Positions 9,332-17,368 of a stretch of DNA of 54,116 bases are shown here, piece by piece; the stretch's first letter is position 1, and every line of letters starts with the position of its first letter. Source of the stretch: Planctomycetota bacterium (GTDB lineage Bacteria > Planctomycetota > UBA1135 > UBA2386); NCBI GenBank assembly GCA_020848735.1, contig JADLHO010000067.1, forward strand, positions 1-54,116, given 5' to 3'. Position numbers and translations under genes: made by a program. The notes under the pieces were generated by a model, which had not been told where the DNA came from, did not search any database, and was given only the letters and a program-made list of their open reading frames with translations.

Positions 9332-9861
9332 ACGACACCGCGATCTCGATCCGGCCCATCACGGCGCGCGACGACGCGGCGGTCGCCGCGATCATCCGCA
9401 CGACGATGACCGAGTTCGGCTGCACCGGCCCCGGCTTCGCGATCCACGACCCCGAGGTCGATGCGATGAGCGCGAACTACCGCGGGCCGGACGCCGCGTA
9501 CTTCGTCGTGGAGTCGAGAGGTCGCGTGCTCGGCGGCGGCGGCTTCGCGCGGCTGCTCGGCACCGGCCCGGCCGAGGCGACCGCCGAGCTCCGCAAGATG
9601 TACTTCCGGCCGGAGCTGCGCGGCCTCGGACTCGGTCGGCGCCTCCTCACCGCGATCCTCGATGCGATGCGTGCGGCCGGCTACCGCGAGGCCTACCTCG
9701 AGACCACGACCCAGATGACGGCCGCCCGCGCCCTCTACGCGAGCGTGGGCTTCGTCGAGGTCTGTGCCCCCTGCGGCGCCACCGGCCACCACGCCTGCGA
9801 CCGCTTCTTCCGCCTCGATCTGCGTGCGGATCCGGCACGGGACCGGCCAATCGGTCCGTGA
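9328..9861 (+). CDS. GNAT-family N-acetyltransferase
   Basis: The 177-residue GNAT protein has the acetyl-CoA binding motif A at LRKMYFRPELRGLGLGRRLLTAILDAMRAAGYREAYLET (R/Q-x-x-G-x-G/A pattern) and a motif B region TAARALYASVGFVEV. The ending CGATGHHACDRFFRLDL resembles acetyltransferases acting on small molecules. The start ATG overlaps the amidase stop by four bases, so the two are translationally coupled. The acceptor is unknown; the partner suggests a cell-wall fragment or amino acid, but that is only inference. Confidence 0.88.
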   Translation: MNDTAISIRPITARDDAAVAAIIRTTMTEFGCTGPGFAIHDPEVDAMSANYRGPDAAYFVVESRGRVLGGGGFARLLGTGPAEATAELRKMYFRPELRGLGLGRRLLTAILDAMRAAGYREAYLETTTQMTAARALYASVGFVEVCAPCGATGHHACDRFFRLDLRADPARDRPIGP

Positions 9862-10003
9862 GTCGGACAAGGCCCTGCAAGTTTCCTCCCCCGAGCGCCG
9901 AGGATCGGAATCCAACGGACCGTCTGGCCCGCGGTGGCCGTAGGGCGCGCGCCCTTCGCGCGCGACCCGAAGCCCACGGCGGCCCTTGCTCAAGACCTCG
10001 TTC
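9862..10003. other. Intergenic region with a perfect 14-bp palindrome
   Basis: This gap lies between the acetyltransferase stop and the methyltransferase start. It contains AGGGCGCGCGCCCT at 9942-9955, a perfect palindrome that could form a GC hairpin. No U-tract follows it. No open frame here looks genuine and no convincing promoter is visible. Confidence 0.4.
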
Positions 10004-11119
10004 ATGATCGACCCTTCGCGTCGCCTGCCGGCCAAGGACGGGCACTTCGCGCCCGAACTCGCCGGGACGATCCGCGAATACGTCGGGCGACTCGGCGAGC
10101 GCGTCTCCTGGGCGAGGCTCGCGGAGATCCCGGGCGAACCGCTCGCCGCGGGGCGCATCCGCCGCATCACCGACCGCGTGCGACTCGCCGCGGCAGCCGA
10201 TCGGGCCTTCCTCCGCCCCTCCTCACGCCACGCCGCGGAGCTCGCCGCGCTCGAGCGGGAGGACCGCGTCGCGGCGGCGGTCTTCCGCCTGGCCTGCCTC
10301 TGCGAGCCGAGCGACGAGAGCCTCGTCACCGAGCTGCTCTCCGCGCCGCTCCGCGATCGCGCCGTCGACTGCGGAGTGCTCTACCGCGACCGCGCCGGTC
10401 TCCGCGCCTCCATCACGCTCGCGCCGTGCCGCGGCAGGGTGTACGTCGCCGACGCGCGCGGCCATGCGGGTCGCGGCGACCATCCGGTGTACCTCGGCGA
10501 GACCACGGCGCAGGAGCTCGACTACTGCCTGCCGCGCCTGCCCCTCGCGCGGCGCGGTCGCGCGCTCGAGATCGGCTCGGGCACGGGGCTCGTCGTCCTC
10601 GAGCTGAGCGGCTGCTACGAGCAGTGGGACGGCGGCGAGTACGACCCCCGCGCCGTCGCCTTCTCCCGCCTCAACGCCTCGCTGCACGGCGCGCCCAACG
10701 TGCGCTTCTTCCAGTCCGATCTCTTCTCGGGCGCGAGCGGTCGTTACGACCTGATCCTCTTCAACCCGTGGCAGCCCTCCGAGGACAGCGTGGAGCTCAT
10801 CGAGCGCTTCCTCCGCGAGGCGCCGGACCATCTCGAGCCGGACGGCGAATGCGTGCTGCTGATCGAGTCGGGTGAGGTCGGCGGCCGGAACGAGGTCGTC
10901 GAGCGGATCGCCGCGGCCCTCCGCGCGAACGGCTGTTCCGCCGAGCGTCAGATCCGCAGCGCCTACGTCCGCGGCGGCGAGCCGCCGGTCCTGGGCGTGA
11001 CGAGCGTCCTCCGGATCCGTCGCGATCCACGACAGCCCGGTTCGATCCGCACCCGCTCCGACCTGGGCGCGCTGCGCGCGGTGGTCCGTCGCGGCGTCCT
11101 TCGCATCGCGGGACGTTGA
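10004..11119 (+). CDS. HemK/RlmF-like class I SAM methyltransferase with an extra N-terminal domain
   Basis: The 371-residue protein has an N-terminal domain of about 180 residues of unknown type, then a Rossmann methyltransferase domain. Motif I is LEIGSGTGLVVLEL at about residues 188-201. The motif IV position reads LILFNPWQPSED near residue 253, a variant of the NPPY tetrapeptide used by N-methyltransferases acting on planar amide or amine nitrogens (HemK, PrmA, RlmF groups). The NPW form is less common. An in-frame TTG lies 18 bases upstream of the chosen ATG. It stands alone, with gaps of over 100 bases on both sides. The substrate is unknown. Confidence 0.82.
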   Translation: MIDPSRRLPAKDGHFAPELAGTIREYVGRLGERVSWARLAEIPGEPLAAGRIRRITDRVRLAAAADRAFLRPSSRHAAELAALEREDRVAAAVFRLACLCEPSDESLVTELLSAPLRDRAVDCGVLYRDRAGLRASITLAPCRGRVYVADARGHAGRGDHPVYLGETTAQELDYCLPRLPLARRGRALEIGSGTGLVVLELSGCYEQWDGGEYDPRAVAFSRLNASLHGAPNVRFFQSDLFSGASGRYDLILFNPWQPSEDSVELIERFLREAPDHLEPDGECVLLIESGEVGGRNEVVERIAAALRANGCSAERQIRSAYVRGGEPPVLGVTSVLRIRRDPRQPGSIRTRSDLGALRAVVRRGVLRIAGR

Positions 11120-11230
11120 GCGCGGCGAGGAGAGTCCTTCCGGCGAGGGCGCCGATGTAGGCTGGCGACGAGCTGCGCGGCGCTCGAATCGAGGCGCCGA
11201 CCAGCCGACAGCAGCCTTCGCAGCTCCAGC

Positions 11231-12265
11231 ATGCTCAGAGAGTTCGTCAAGCGGATCGGCTTCGGCGCCGTGCGCAGCCTCGGCGGTGCCGCGCTCGCGC
11301 GCCGCGTGCTGCGCGGCCGGCTCCGGGTCCTCTGCTACCACGGCGTCGTGCGCGACGCCGCCGCGCGCGGGCCGCGCTACCGCAACACGGTCTCGCTCGC
11401 GGCCTTCGAGGCGCAGCTCCGCTCGATCGTGCGACGCGACCGGCCGGTCGACCTCGCCACGGTGCTCGCCTGGGTGCGGCACGGGACGCCGCTGCCGGAG
11501 CGCGCGGTGCTCGTCACCTTCGACGACGGCTACCGCAACAACCTGACGGTCTCGGCCCCGGCCCTCGCCGCGCACGGCGTGCCGGCGCTGGTCGCGCTGT
11601 CGACGGCGCTGATCGGCACGCGCGAGATGCTCTGGCCGACCGAGCTCGAGCTCCGCGTCGTCGACGGCGACTGGGATGCGATCCCGCTCCCGGACTCCGG
11701 CGAGCTGGTCCCGCGGCCGCCGGACCAGGCGGGCCGCGAGGCGCTCGCCGACCGCGTGCGCAAGGTGGCGAAGGGGATGTCCGACGCGGCGCGCCGCGCG
11801 TGGCTCGAGCGGCTGCGCGGCGTGTCCCGCCTCGCCCTCGAGCGCGTCGACCCCGAGCTCGTCGAGTTCCTCGACTGGAACGAGGTGCGCAGGCTGGCGG
11901 ACTTCGGCATCGCGCTCGCCTCGCACACCGTGAGCCATCCGATCCTCAGCAAGCTCGAGCCCGACGCGCTCGAGCGCGAGCTGCGCGAGAGCAAGCTGCG
12001 CATCGAGCGGGAGACCGGTCGCGCCTGCGAGGCGATCGTCTATCCGAACGGCAAGCCCGCCGACATCTCGCCGGCGGTCTTCGAAGCCGCGCGGCGCTGC
12101 GGGTACGTCGCGGGCTTCGACCTCGACGACCACGTCAATGCCGCGCGCTGCACGGAGCCGTTCCGGATCCGTCGCCTCGAGGTCCCGGCCGTGTCCTCGC
12201 TCGCGCTCTTCGAGGCGCGCGCGAGCGGCCTCTATGCGCTCGCGAGGCGGCGCGTCGCGCGATGA
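11231..12265 (+). CDS. Polysaccharide deacetylase (NodB homology, carbohydrate esterase 4)
   Basis: The 344-residue protein has the CE4 core: motif 1 VTFDDGYRNN (catalytic base and metal aspartates) near residues 94-103 and motif 2 SHTVSHPIL (metal histidines) near 231-239. YPNGKPADISP and GYVAGFDLDD fit motifs 3 and 4. It should remove N- or O-acetyl groups from an exopolysaccharide or similar glycan. No clear signal peptide is seen, although residues 1-25 are basic and amphipathic. The ATG start is supported by continuity of the domain. The stop overlaps the next gene by four bases, tying it to the CelD/BcsL-type acetyltransferase, a pairing common in exopolysaccharide gene sets. Confidence 0.92.
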   Translation: MLREFVKRIGFGAVRSLGGAALARRVLRGRLRVLCYHGVVRDAAARGPRYRNTVSLAAFEAQLRSIVRRDRPVDLATVLAWVRHGTPLPERAVLVTFDDGYRNNLTVSAPALAAHGVPALVALSTALIGTREMLWPTELELRVVDGDWDAIPLPDSGELVPRPPDQAGREALADRVRKVAKGMSDAARRAWLERLRGVSRLALERVDPELVEFLDWNEVRRLADFGIALASHTVSHPILSKLEPDALERELRESKLRIERETGRACEAIVYPNGKPADISPAVFEAARRCGYVAGFDLDDHVNAARCTEPFRIRRLEVPAVSSLALFEARASGLYALARRRVAR

Positions 12266-13878
12266 GCGGAGCGTCGGTGTTCGAGCTCTCGGTCGTCCGC
12301 GACGCGGCCGGCGTGCTCGCCCTGCGAGGCGAGTGGGACGCGCTCTGGCAGCGCAGCACGCCGCGCCACGTCTTCCTCGCGCACGGCTGGCAGCGCGCGG
12401 CATTGCGCGCGTATCCGGAGCGCCGGCCCCTCGTGATCGTCGCGCGGCGCGGCGGCGCGCTCGCGGGAGTCCTCCCTCTCGCCGAGGCCGGCGGCACGCT
12501 GCGTTTCCTCGGCGCGCCCTGGGCCGACTACAACGACGTGCTCGTCGACCCGGCCCTCGACGGCGGCGCCATCCTCGCGCTGCTCGAGGCGCTGCTGCTC
12601 TGCGCGGCAAAGCACGGCGGCGCGGTGCTCGACAACGTCCGCGAGGACGCGGTGCTCGCGCGCCTCCGCGGCCGCACGCGGCTCGGCGCGGTCGCGCTCG
12701 CCCTGCGCTTCCGCTGCCGCTGCCCCACCGTGATCGTCGGCGACGGCGTGATCGAGGAGCTCGTGAAGAAGAAGAGCCTCGTGCGCCACGAGAAGAAGCT
12801 CGCCAGGCTCGGCGCGGTCGCCTTGCACGACGTCACCGGCCGCGAGGCGATCGCCGCGCAGCTGCCCGAGTTCTTCGCCCAGCACTCACGCCGCCGCGCG
12901 TTCGCCGGCGACGGCCTCGTGTTCCGTGAACCCGCGGCACGTGCGTTCTTCGGCGCCCTCTTCGACGAGCTCGGTCCGGAGCAGGCGGTGCTCAGCGTGT
13001 TGCGGTGCGGGGATCGCAGCGCGGCGATGCACGTCGGCTTCGTCAGCGACGGCGGCTTCCTCTGGTACAAGCCCACCTTCGACGTCGAGCTCTGGGATCT
13101 CGGCCCCGGCGAGGTCCTGCTCAAACACCTGCTCGCGAGCTGCAGGCGCCGCGGCTCGACCGAGTTCGACTTCACGATCGGCGAGGAGGACTTCAAGTTC
13201 AGGTTCGCGAACCGCACGCGCGAGGCCTGGACGATCCACGTGCTGGCGCCGGGACTGCGCGGGCTGCGCGGCGGTCTCGCCCTGCGCGCGCGCGCGGCGA
13301 TCCAGCGCCGGCCGCGGCTCGCCGCGACGCTGCGCCGGCTGCGCGCGCGCCTGGCCGGCGGGCACGCGCCGCAAGACGGCGTCCGCGCGCTCGCGGCGGT
13401 GACGGGCGCCCGGTCCTCGTCGCGGGTCTGCACGAGCCGCGAGCTCGGGCTCGCGGAGCTCGCCGACCGCGCCCTCGCCGGCACACCGGGTTTCGGCGCG
13501 CACGAGCTCAGCGCCCTGAGGCGCCGGCAGAAGGACGGCGCCGTCTTCGAGATCGCGCTCGACGGCCGCGCCGTCGCGCTCGCGAGCTGCGGCGCGCTCG
13601 CCGCGCTCGCCAGGACCGCCCGCTTCGACGCCGGCTTCGAACCCGGTCCAAACGAGCCCCTGCTCGAGCTCGGCTGGCGCGTGGCCGGGCTCCCCGACGC
13701 GGCGCTGCGGAGCGTGCTCGAGGCGCTGCTGGCGCTGGCACCGGCCGCGGCGCCGCGGGTCTGGCTCGCGCTCGACGAAGGCGACCGCCCGCTCGTCGAG
13801 GCCGCGCTGCGCGGCGACGCCATCGTGCGCGGCCGCCTCGCGCCGCCGGCGCAGCAGAGTGCCGAAATCGCGGACTGA
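12262..13878 (+). CDS. CelD/BcsL-type GNAT-fold acetyltransferase with a C-terminal extension
   Basis: The 538-residue protein matches the CelD/BcsL (COG5653, FemAB-like) acetyltransferase architecture. It begins with the pattern LRGEWDALWQRSTPRHVFLAHGWQRAAL. A conserved block, SAAMHVGFVSDGGFLWYKPTFDVELWDLGPGEVLLKHLL ... STEFDFTIGEEDFKFRF, carries the usual acyl-CoA binding features at residues 250-320. Residues 370-538 form an extra Ala/Arg-rich domain, possibly a second degenerate GNAT-like lobe. It overlaps the deacetylase gene (ATGA). Role: probably acylation of a polysaccharide precursor, inferred from the family and the neighbour. Confidence 0.82.
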   Translation: MSGASVFELSVVRDAAGVLALRGEWDALWQRSTPRHVFLAHGWQRAALRAYPERRPLVIVARRGGALAGVLPLAEAGGTLRFLGAPWADYNDVLVDPALDGGAILALLEALLLCAAKHGGAVLDNVREDAVLARLRGRTRLGAVALALRFRCRCPTVIVGDGVIEELVKKKSLVRHEKKLARLGAVALHDVTGREAIAAQLPEFFAQHSRRRAFAGDGLVFREPAARAFFGALFDELGPEQAVLSVLRCGDRSAAMHVGFVSDGGFLWYKPTFDVELWDLGPGEVLLKHLLASCRRRGSTEFDFTIGEEDFKFRFANRTREAWTIHVLAPGLRGLRGGLALRARAAIQRRPRLAATLRRLRARLAGGHAPQDGVRALAAVTGARSSSRVCTSRELGLAELADRALAGTPGFGAHELSALRRRQKDGAVFEIALDGRAVALASCGALAALARTARFDAGFEPGPNEPLLELGWRVAGLPDAALRSVLEALLALAPAAAPRVWLALDEGDRPLVEAALRGDAIVRGRLAPPAQQSAEIAD

Positions 13879-13948
13879 GCCGCGGACTGAGAAGGCCTCC
13901 CGACGCGGATCGGGAAATCACGCGCCGCGGGCCGATAGGAGACGGGAG

Positions 13949-16411
13949 ATGTTGTCGAACCTCCCGACGCACGGCTGGCTCGCCGTTCTGCCGGACGCGG
14001 CCTCGCTCGCGCTCGTCGTCCTGTCCGTCCTGACCGCAGCCTTCGTCGGCCTGCCGCTCTGGGCCAACAGCCTCGTCCTCCTCGCGCTGCTCTGGAGTGC
14101 GGGGCTGCCGCTGCCGGTGCTCGCGCTCGTCGCGGTGCCGGTCGTGCTGTTCAACGTGCCGGCGCTGCGCCGCGCGCTGCTCACCGACCGCCTCGCCGCG
14201 TTCCTCGTCCGCGCGAAGTTGCTGCCGGTGATCTCCGACACCGAGCGCGAGGCGATCGAGGCCGGCGACGTCTGGGTCGACGGCGAGCTCTTCTCCGGCA
14301 AGCCCGACCTGCACGCGCTGGTACGCACACCCTGGCCGGGTCTCAGCGAGGCCGAGCGCGCCTTCCTCGACGGTCCCGTGGAACAGGTCTGCCGCATGGT
14401 GGACGACTGGCAGGTCTGGCAGGACCGCGACCTGCCGCGCGAGGTCTGGGACTTCCTCGGCAAGCAGCGCTTCTTCGGGATGATCGTGCCGAAGGCCTTC
14501 GAGGGCCTCGGCTTCTCGGCGACCGCGCACAGCGCGGTGATCCAGAAGCTCGCGTCGCGCTCGATGCCGCTCGCGATCACCGTGATGGTGCCCAACTCGC
14601 TCGGCCCCGCCGAGCTGATCCTCCACCACGGCACCGACGAGCAGAAGCAGCACTGGCTGCCGCGCCTCGCGCGCGGCGAGGAGATCCCCTGCTTCGCGCT
14701 GACCGAGCCCGCGGCGGGCAGCGATGCGGCCGCGATGGAGGCGCGCGGCGTCGTGTTCCGCCGCGCGAACGGTGAGCTCGCGCTGCGCCTCACCTGGAAC
14801 AAGCGCTACATCACGCTCGCGGCCGTCGCGACGGTGCTCGGCCTCGCCTTCAAGCTCGAGGACCCCGACGAACTGCTCGGCAAGGGCAAGCAGCTCGGCA
14901 TCACCTGTGCGCTCATCCCGACGAACACGAAGGGAGTCGTGCTCGGCCGCCGTCACGATCCGCTCGGCGTGCCCTTCTACAACTGCCCCACCAGCGGGCA
15001 GGACGTCGAGGTCCCGCTCGACGCGATCATCGGCGGCGTCGCCGGTGCCGGCCGTGGCTGGCGCATGCTGATGGAGTGCCTCGCGGCGGGCCGCGGCATC
15101 TCGCTGCCCGCGACGAGCTGCGGCGGTGCCAAGCTCGTCGCCCGCGCCGTCGGCGCCTACGCCGGTGTGCGCAAGCAGTTCGGCCTCGAGATCGGCCGCT
15201 TCGAGGGCATCGAGGAGAAGCTCGCGCGCATCGCCGGCAATGCCTGGCTCCTCGACGCCGCGCGCCTCTTCGTCACCGGCGGACTCGACGCGGGGCTCAA
15301 GCCGCCGGTCGTCACCGCGATGGCGAAGTACCAGTTCACGGAGCTCTTCCGCGAGTCCATCAACGACGGCATGGACGTGCAGGGCGGCGCCGCGATCTCA
15401 CGCGGCCCGAACAACACGCTCGCCCACGCCTACGTCGGCGCGCCGATCAGCATCACGGTCGAGGGTGCCAACGTCCTCACGCGCACGCTGATGGTCTTCG
15501 GCCAGGGCGCGATCCGCTGCCACCCCTACGCGCGCCGCGAGATCGAGGCGCTGGCCGCCAAGGACCGCGCCGCCTTCGACCGCGCCTTCTGGGCGCACGT
15601 CGGCCACGTGATCCGCAATGGCGTCCGCGCCGCGCTGCTCTCGCTGAGCCGCGGGCGCCTCGCGCGCTCGCCGGTGAGCGGGCCGAGCGCCGTGCATTGG
15701 CGCCGCGTCGCCTGGGCCTCGGCCACCTTCGCACTCCTCGCCGACCTCGCGATGGCCGGTCTCGGCGGCGACCTCAAGCGCAAGGAGAAGCTCACCGGCC
15801 GCTTCGCCGACGTCTTCTCCTGGCTCCTGCTCGTCACCGCCGCCCTGCGGCGCTTCGAAGCCGAGGGTCGCAAGAGCGAGGACCTGCCGCTGCTCCACTG
15901 GTCCTGCGAGCAGGGCTTCCTGCGCATGAGCCAGGCGCTGCAGGGCATCGTGCGCAACCTGCGCATCCCCTTCCTGAGCTGGCTGCTCCGCGGTCCGCTC
16001 GCCCTCTGGGGCCGCGTCAATCCGCTCGGTCACGGCCCCCACGACGCCCTCGGCGCCAAGGCCGCGCGCACCCTGCTCACACCGGGCGAGACGCGCGATC
16101 GCCTCACCGCGGGGATCGCCACCGAACCCGAAGCGAGCCGCGGCCTCGGCCGTCTCGAGGCCGCGTTCGCCGCGTGCAGCGCCGCCGCCGCCGTGCAGGG
16201 CCGCCTGAAGGACGCCGTCAAACGCGGCGAGCTCCAGAAGGCCCCCGCCGAGCGCCTGCTCGCCGAAGCCCTCGGCAAGGGATTGGTCAGCGCCGCGGAA
16301 GCGCAGACCCTGCGCGACGCGGAGACGCTGCGGCGCGCCGCGGTCGAGGTGGACTCCTTCACGCTGGAGGAGTACCTGGCCACGGCGGGCAAGCTCGCGC
16401 AGCACGTGTGA
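13949..16411 (+). CDS. fadE: Acyl-CoA dehydrogenase, FadE type
   Basis: The 820-residue protein catalyses the first step of fatty acid beta-oxidation, oxidising acyl-CoA to trans-2-enoyl-CoA with FAD. Its length matches the long FadE form (about 814 in E. coli). Two N-terminal hydrophobic helices (LALVVLSVLTAAFVGLPLWANSLVLLALLW and LPVLALVAVPVVLF) suggest membrane association. The dehydrogenase core includes CFALTEPAAGSDAA and NGMDVQGGAAI-type FAD/substrate regions (INDGMDVQGGAAISRG). The FadE-specific C-terminal half is present and ends VDSFTLEEYLATAGKL. The ATG is preceded by AGGAG at 13937-13941, seven bases away. Confidence 0.96.
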   Translation: MLSNLPTHGWLAVLPDAASLALVVLSVLTAAFVGLPLWANSLVLLALLWSAGLPLPVLALVAVPVVLFNVPALRRALLTDRLAAFLVRAKLLPVISDTEREAIEAGDVWVDGELFSGKPDLHALVRTPWPGLSEAERAFLDGPVEQVCRMVDDWQVWQDRDLPREVWDFLGKQRFFGMIVPKAFEGLGFSATAHSAVIQKLASRSMPLAITVMVPNSLGPAELILHHGTDEQKQHWLPRLARGEEIPCFALTEPAAGSDAAAMEARGVVFRRANGELALRLTWNKRYITLAAVATVLGLAFKLEDPDELLGKGKQLGITCALIPTNTKGVVLGRRHDPLGVPFYNCPTSGQDVEVPLDAIIGGVAGAGRGWRMLMECLAAGRGISLPATSCGGAKLVARAVGAYAGVRKQFGLEIGRFEGIEEKLARIAGNAWLLDAARLFVTGGLDAGLKPPVVTAMAKYQFTELFRESINDGMDVQGGAAISRGPNNTLAHAYVGAPISITVEGANVLTRTLMVFGQGAIRCHPYARREIEALAAKDRAAFDRAFWAHVGHVIRNGVRAALLSLSRGRLARSPVSGPSAVHWRRVAWASATFALLADLAMAGLGGDLKRKEKLTGRFADVFSWLLLVTAALRRFEAEGRKSEDLPLLHWSCEQGFLRMSQALQGIVRNLRIPFLSWLLRGPLALWGRVNPLGHGPHDALGAKAARTLLTPGETRDRLTAGIATEPEASRGLGRLEAAFAACSAAAAVQGRLKDAVKRGELQKAPAERLLAEALGKGLVSAAEAQTLRDAETLRRAAVEVDSFTLEEYLATAGKLAQHV

Positions 16412-16493
16412 GGCGAGCCCGACCTGTGCGCCGCGCGAAGCGCCCGATCTCCTCCTCCCCGTGCCCCAAGGCGAATCACAGGAACCGCGCCGC

Positions 16494-16691
16494 GTGAGCC
16501 TCCGTCGCGTCCGCCAGGGCGCGGAAGAGGCGCAGGCCTCGCGGGAGTTCTGGATGGCGCTGAGCCCGGAGCAACGGGTGGAGATGCTCTGGGAGATGGC
16601 GCTGGAGGAGCACCGGCGTTCGTCGGACTCCACGCAGGGAGATCCGACGCGCGTCGATCGATCGCGGGTCCGCTGCGTGCGTCGCGCGTGA
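16494..16691 (+). CDS. Small conserved hypothetical protein
   Basis: The 65-residue frame starts with GTG nine bases after AGGAA (16480-16484). It contains SREFWMALSPEQRVEMLWEMALEEHRR, a pattern (SPEERVELLWEL) seen in many short bacterial proteins of unknown function. It ends in a basic segment, VDRSRVRCVRRA. A longer version from GTG 16461 is possible but lacks a ribosome-binding site. Such small proteins often sit beside accessory or nucleotidyltransferase genes; no such partner is adjacent here. The call rests on the ribosome-binding site and on the recognisable pattern. Confidence 0.5.
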   Translation: MSLRRVRQGAEEAQASREFWMALSPEQRVEMLWEMALEEHRRSSDSTQGDPTRVDRSRVRCVRRA

Positions 16692-16864
16692 GCGGTACGG
16701 CCCAGGTCGGGAGGACGGGCGCCAGGAGTCTAGATCGGAAGGGTGGCCTCGACCGGAGCGGCAAACCCACGTCGACATCGCAACGCCAGTCCTCACAGCT
16801 TGGGCGGTCTCGGCCATCGGCTCGAAACTTGGCTGAGATGCGCGTCTCGCTGCGACGACTCCCG

Positions 16865-16892
16865 TTCGATTACGGCTCCGGCGAGCTACAAT
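16865..16892 (+). promoter_or_regulatory. Candidate promoter giving a leaderless transcript for the gene at 16905
   Basis: TTCGAT at 16865-16870 and TACAAT at 16887-16892 are separated by 16 bases, resembling a housekeeping -35/-10 pair with a good -10. Initiation about six bases downstream would fall close to 16898-16905, immediately at the ATG. No Shine-Dalgarno sequence precedes that ATG (the upstream bases are a run of C), consistent with a leaderless mRNA. The 213-base gap before the gene otherwise shows nothing I can assign. Confidence 0.45.
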
Positions 16893-16904
16893 CCCCCCTC
16901 GCAC

Positions 16905-17366
16905 ATGCCCATCACGCAAGTGGAGTTCGAGACACTCATCAGTGATCTCAGCAAGTGCATCGAGACGGACATCCGGTGGACGGACGACGAAGACCACTCG
17001 CCGGCGGTCCAATTCCGTGCGGAAGTCCGATCCGATCCCGGCTACCCGATCTTCGTGAACGGGCGTTTCAACGCGCTCGCCGGGACTCTGTCGTTCACCC
17101 TCGTTCACCGTACGACGGGCCGCATCTACGGACTCGACCTCGGAGCCGACCACCACAACCCCACCTGCAACTGTGTCGGAGAGAAGCACAAGCATCGGTG
17201 GTCCGACGCATGGAAGGACAAGGATGCCTACGTGCCCGACGACATCACCGCGGGCGTCGACGCTGTCCGTGACGTCTGGCGGCAGTTCTGCGACGAAGCG
17301 AAGATCACCCACCGCGGAAGGTTCGACGATCCCCCCTTCACGTCCCTGGCGGATGCCGGGCTCTGA
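16905..17366 (+). CDS. DUF6978-like protein
   Basis: The 153-residue protein has no signal peptide. A central segment, FTLVHRTTGRIYGLDLGADHHNPTCNCVGEKHKHRWSDAW, matches the pattern of DUF6978-type proteins (aliphatic strand, LD..G..H.NP, then C/H-rich PHxH-like motif). Its Cys-x-Cys and His-x-His residues could bind a metal. It starts with ATG behind a probable leaderless promoter. The next gene starts two bases after its stop and encodes a DUF1828 protein, so the two form a bicistron. The codon use is less GC-biased than its neighbours, suggesting acquisition. Function unknown; a role in host-virus conflict or toxin-antitoxin biology is plausible but unproven. Confidence 0.72.
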   Translation: MPITQVEFETLISDLSKCIETDIRWTDDEDHSPAVQFRAEVRSDPGYPIFVNGRFNALAGTLSFTLVHRTTGRIYGLDLGADHHNPTCNCVGEKHKHRWSDAWKDKDAYVPDDITAGVDAVRDVWRQFCDEAKITHRGRFDDPPFTSLADAGL

Positions 17367-17368
17367 GC

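Noticed and set aside
9942..9955. Rho-independent terminator after the acetyltransferase gene
   Set aside because: The palindrome is perfect but short and has no U-tract, and such GC palindromes are frequent at this base composition.
16732..16741. AGATCGGAAG, the first ten bases of a common sequencing adapter
   Set aside because: The match stops after ten bases and the surrounding sequence is continuous and plausible, so it is most likely chance and not adapter carry-over.
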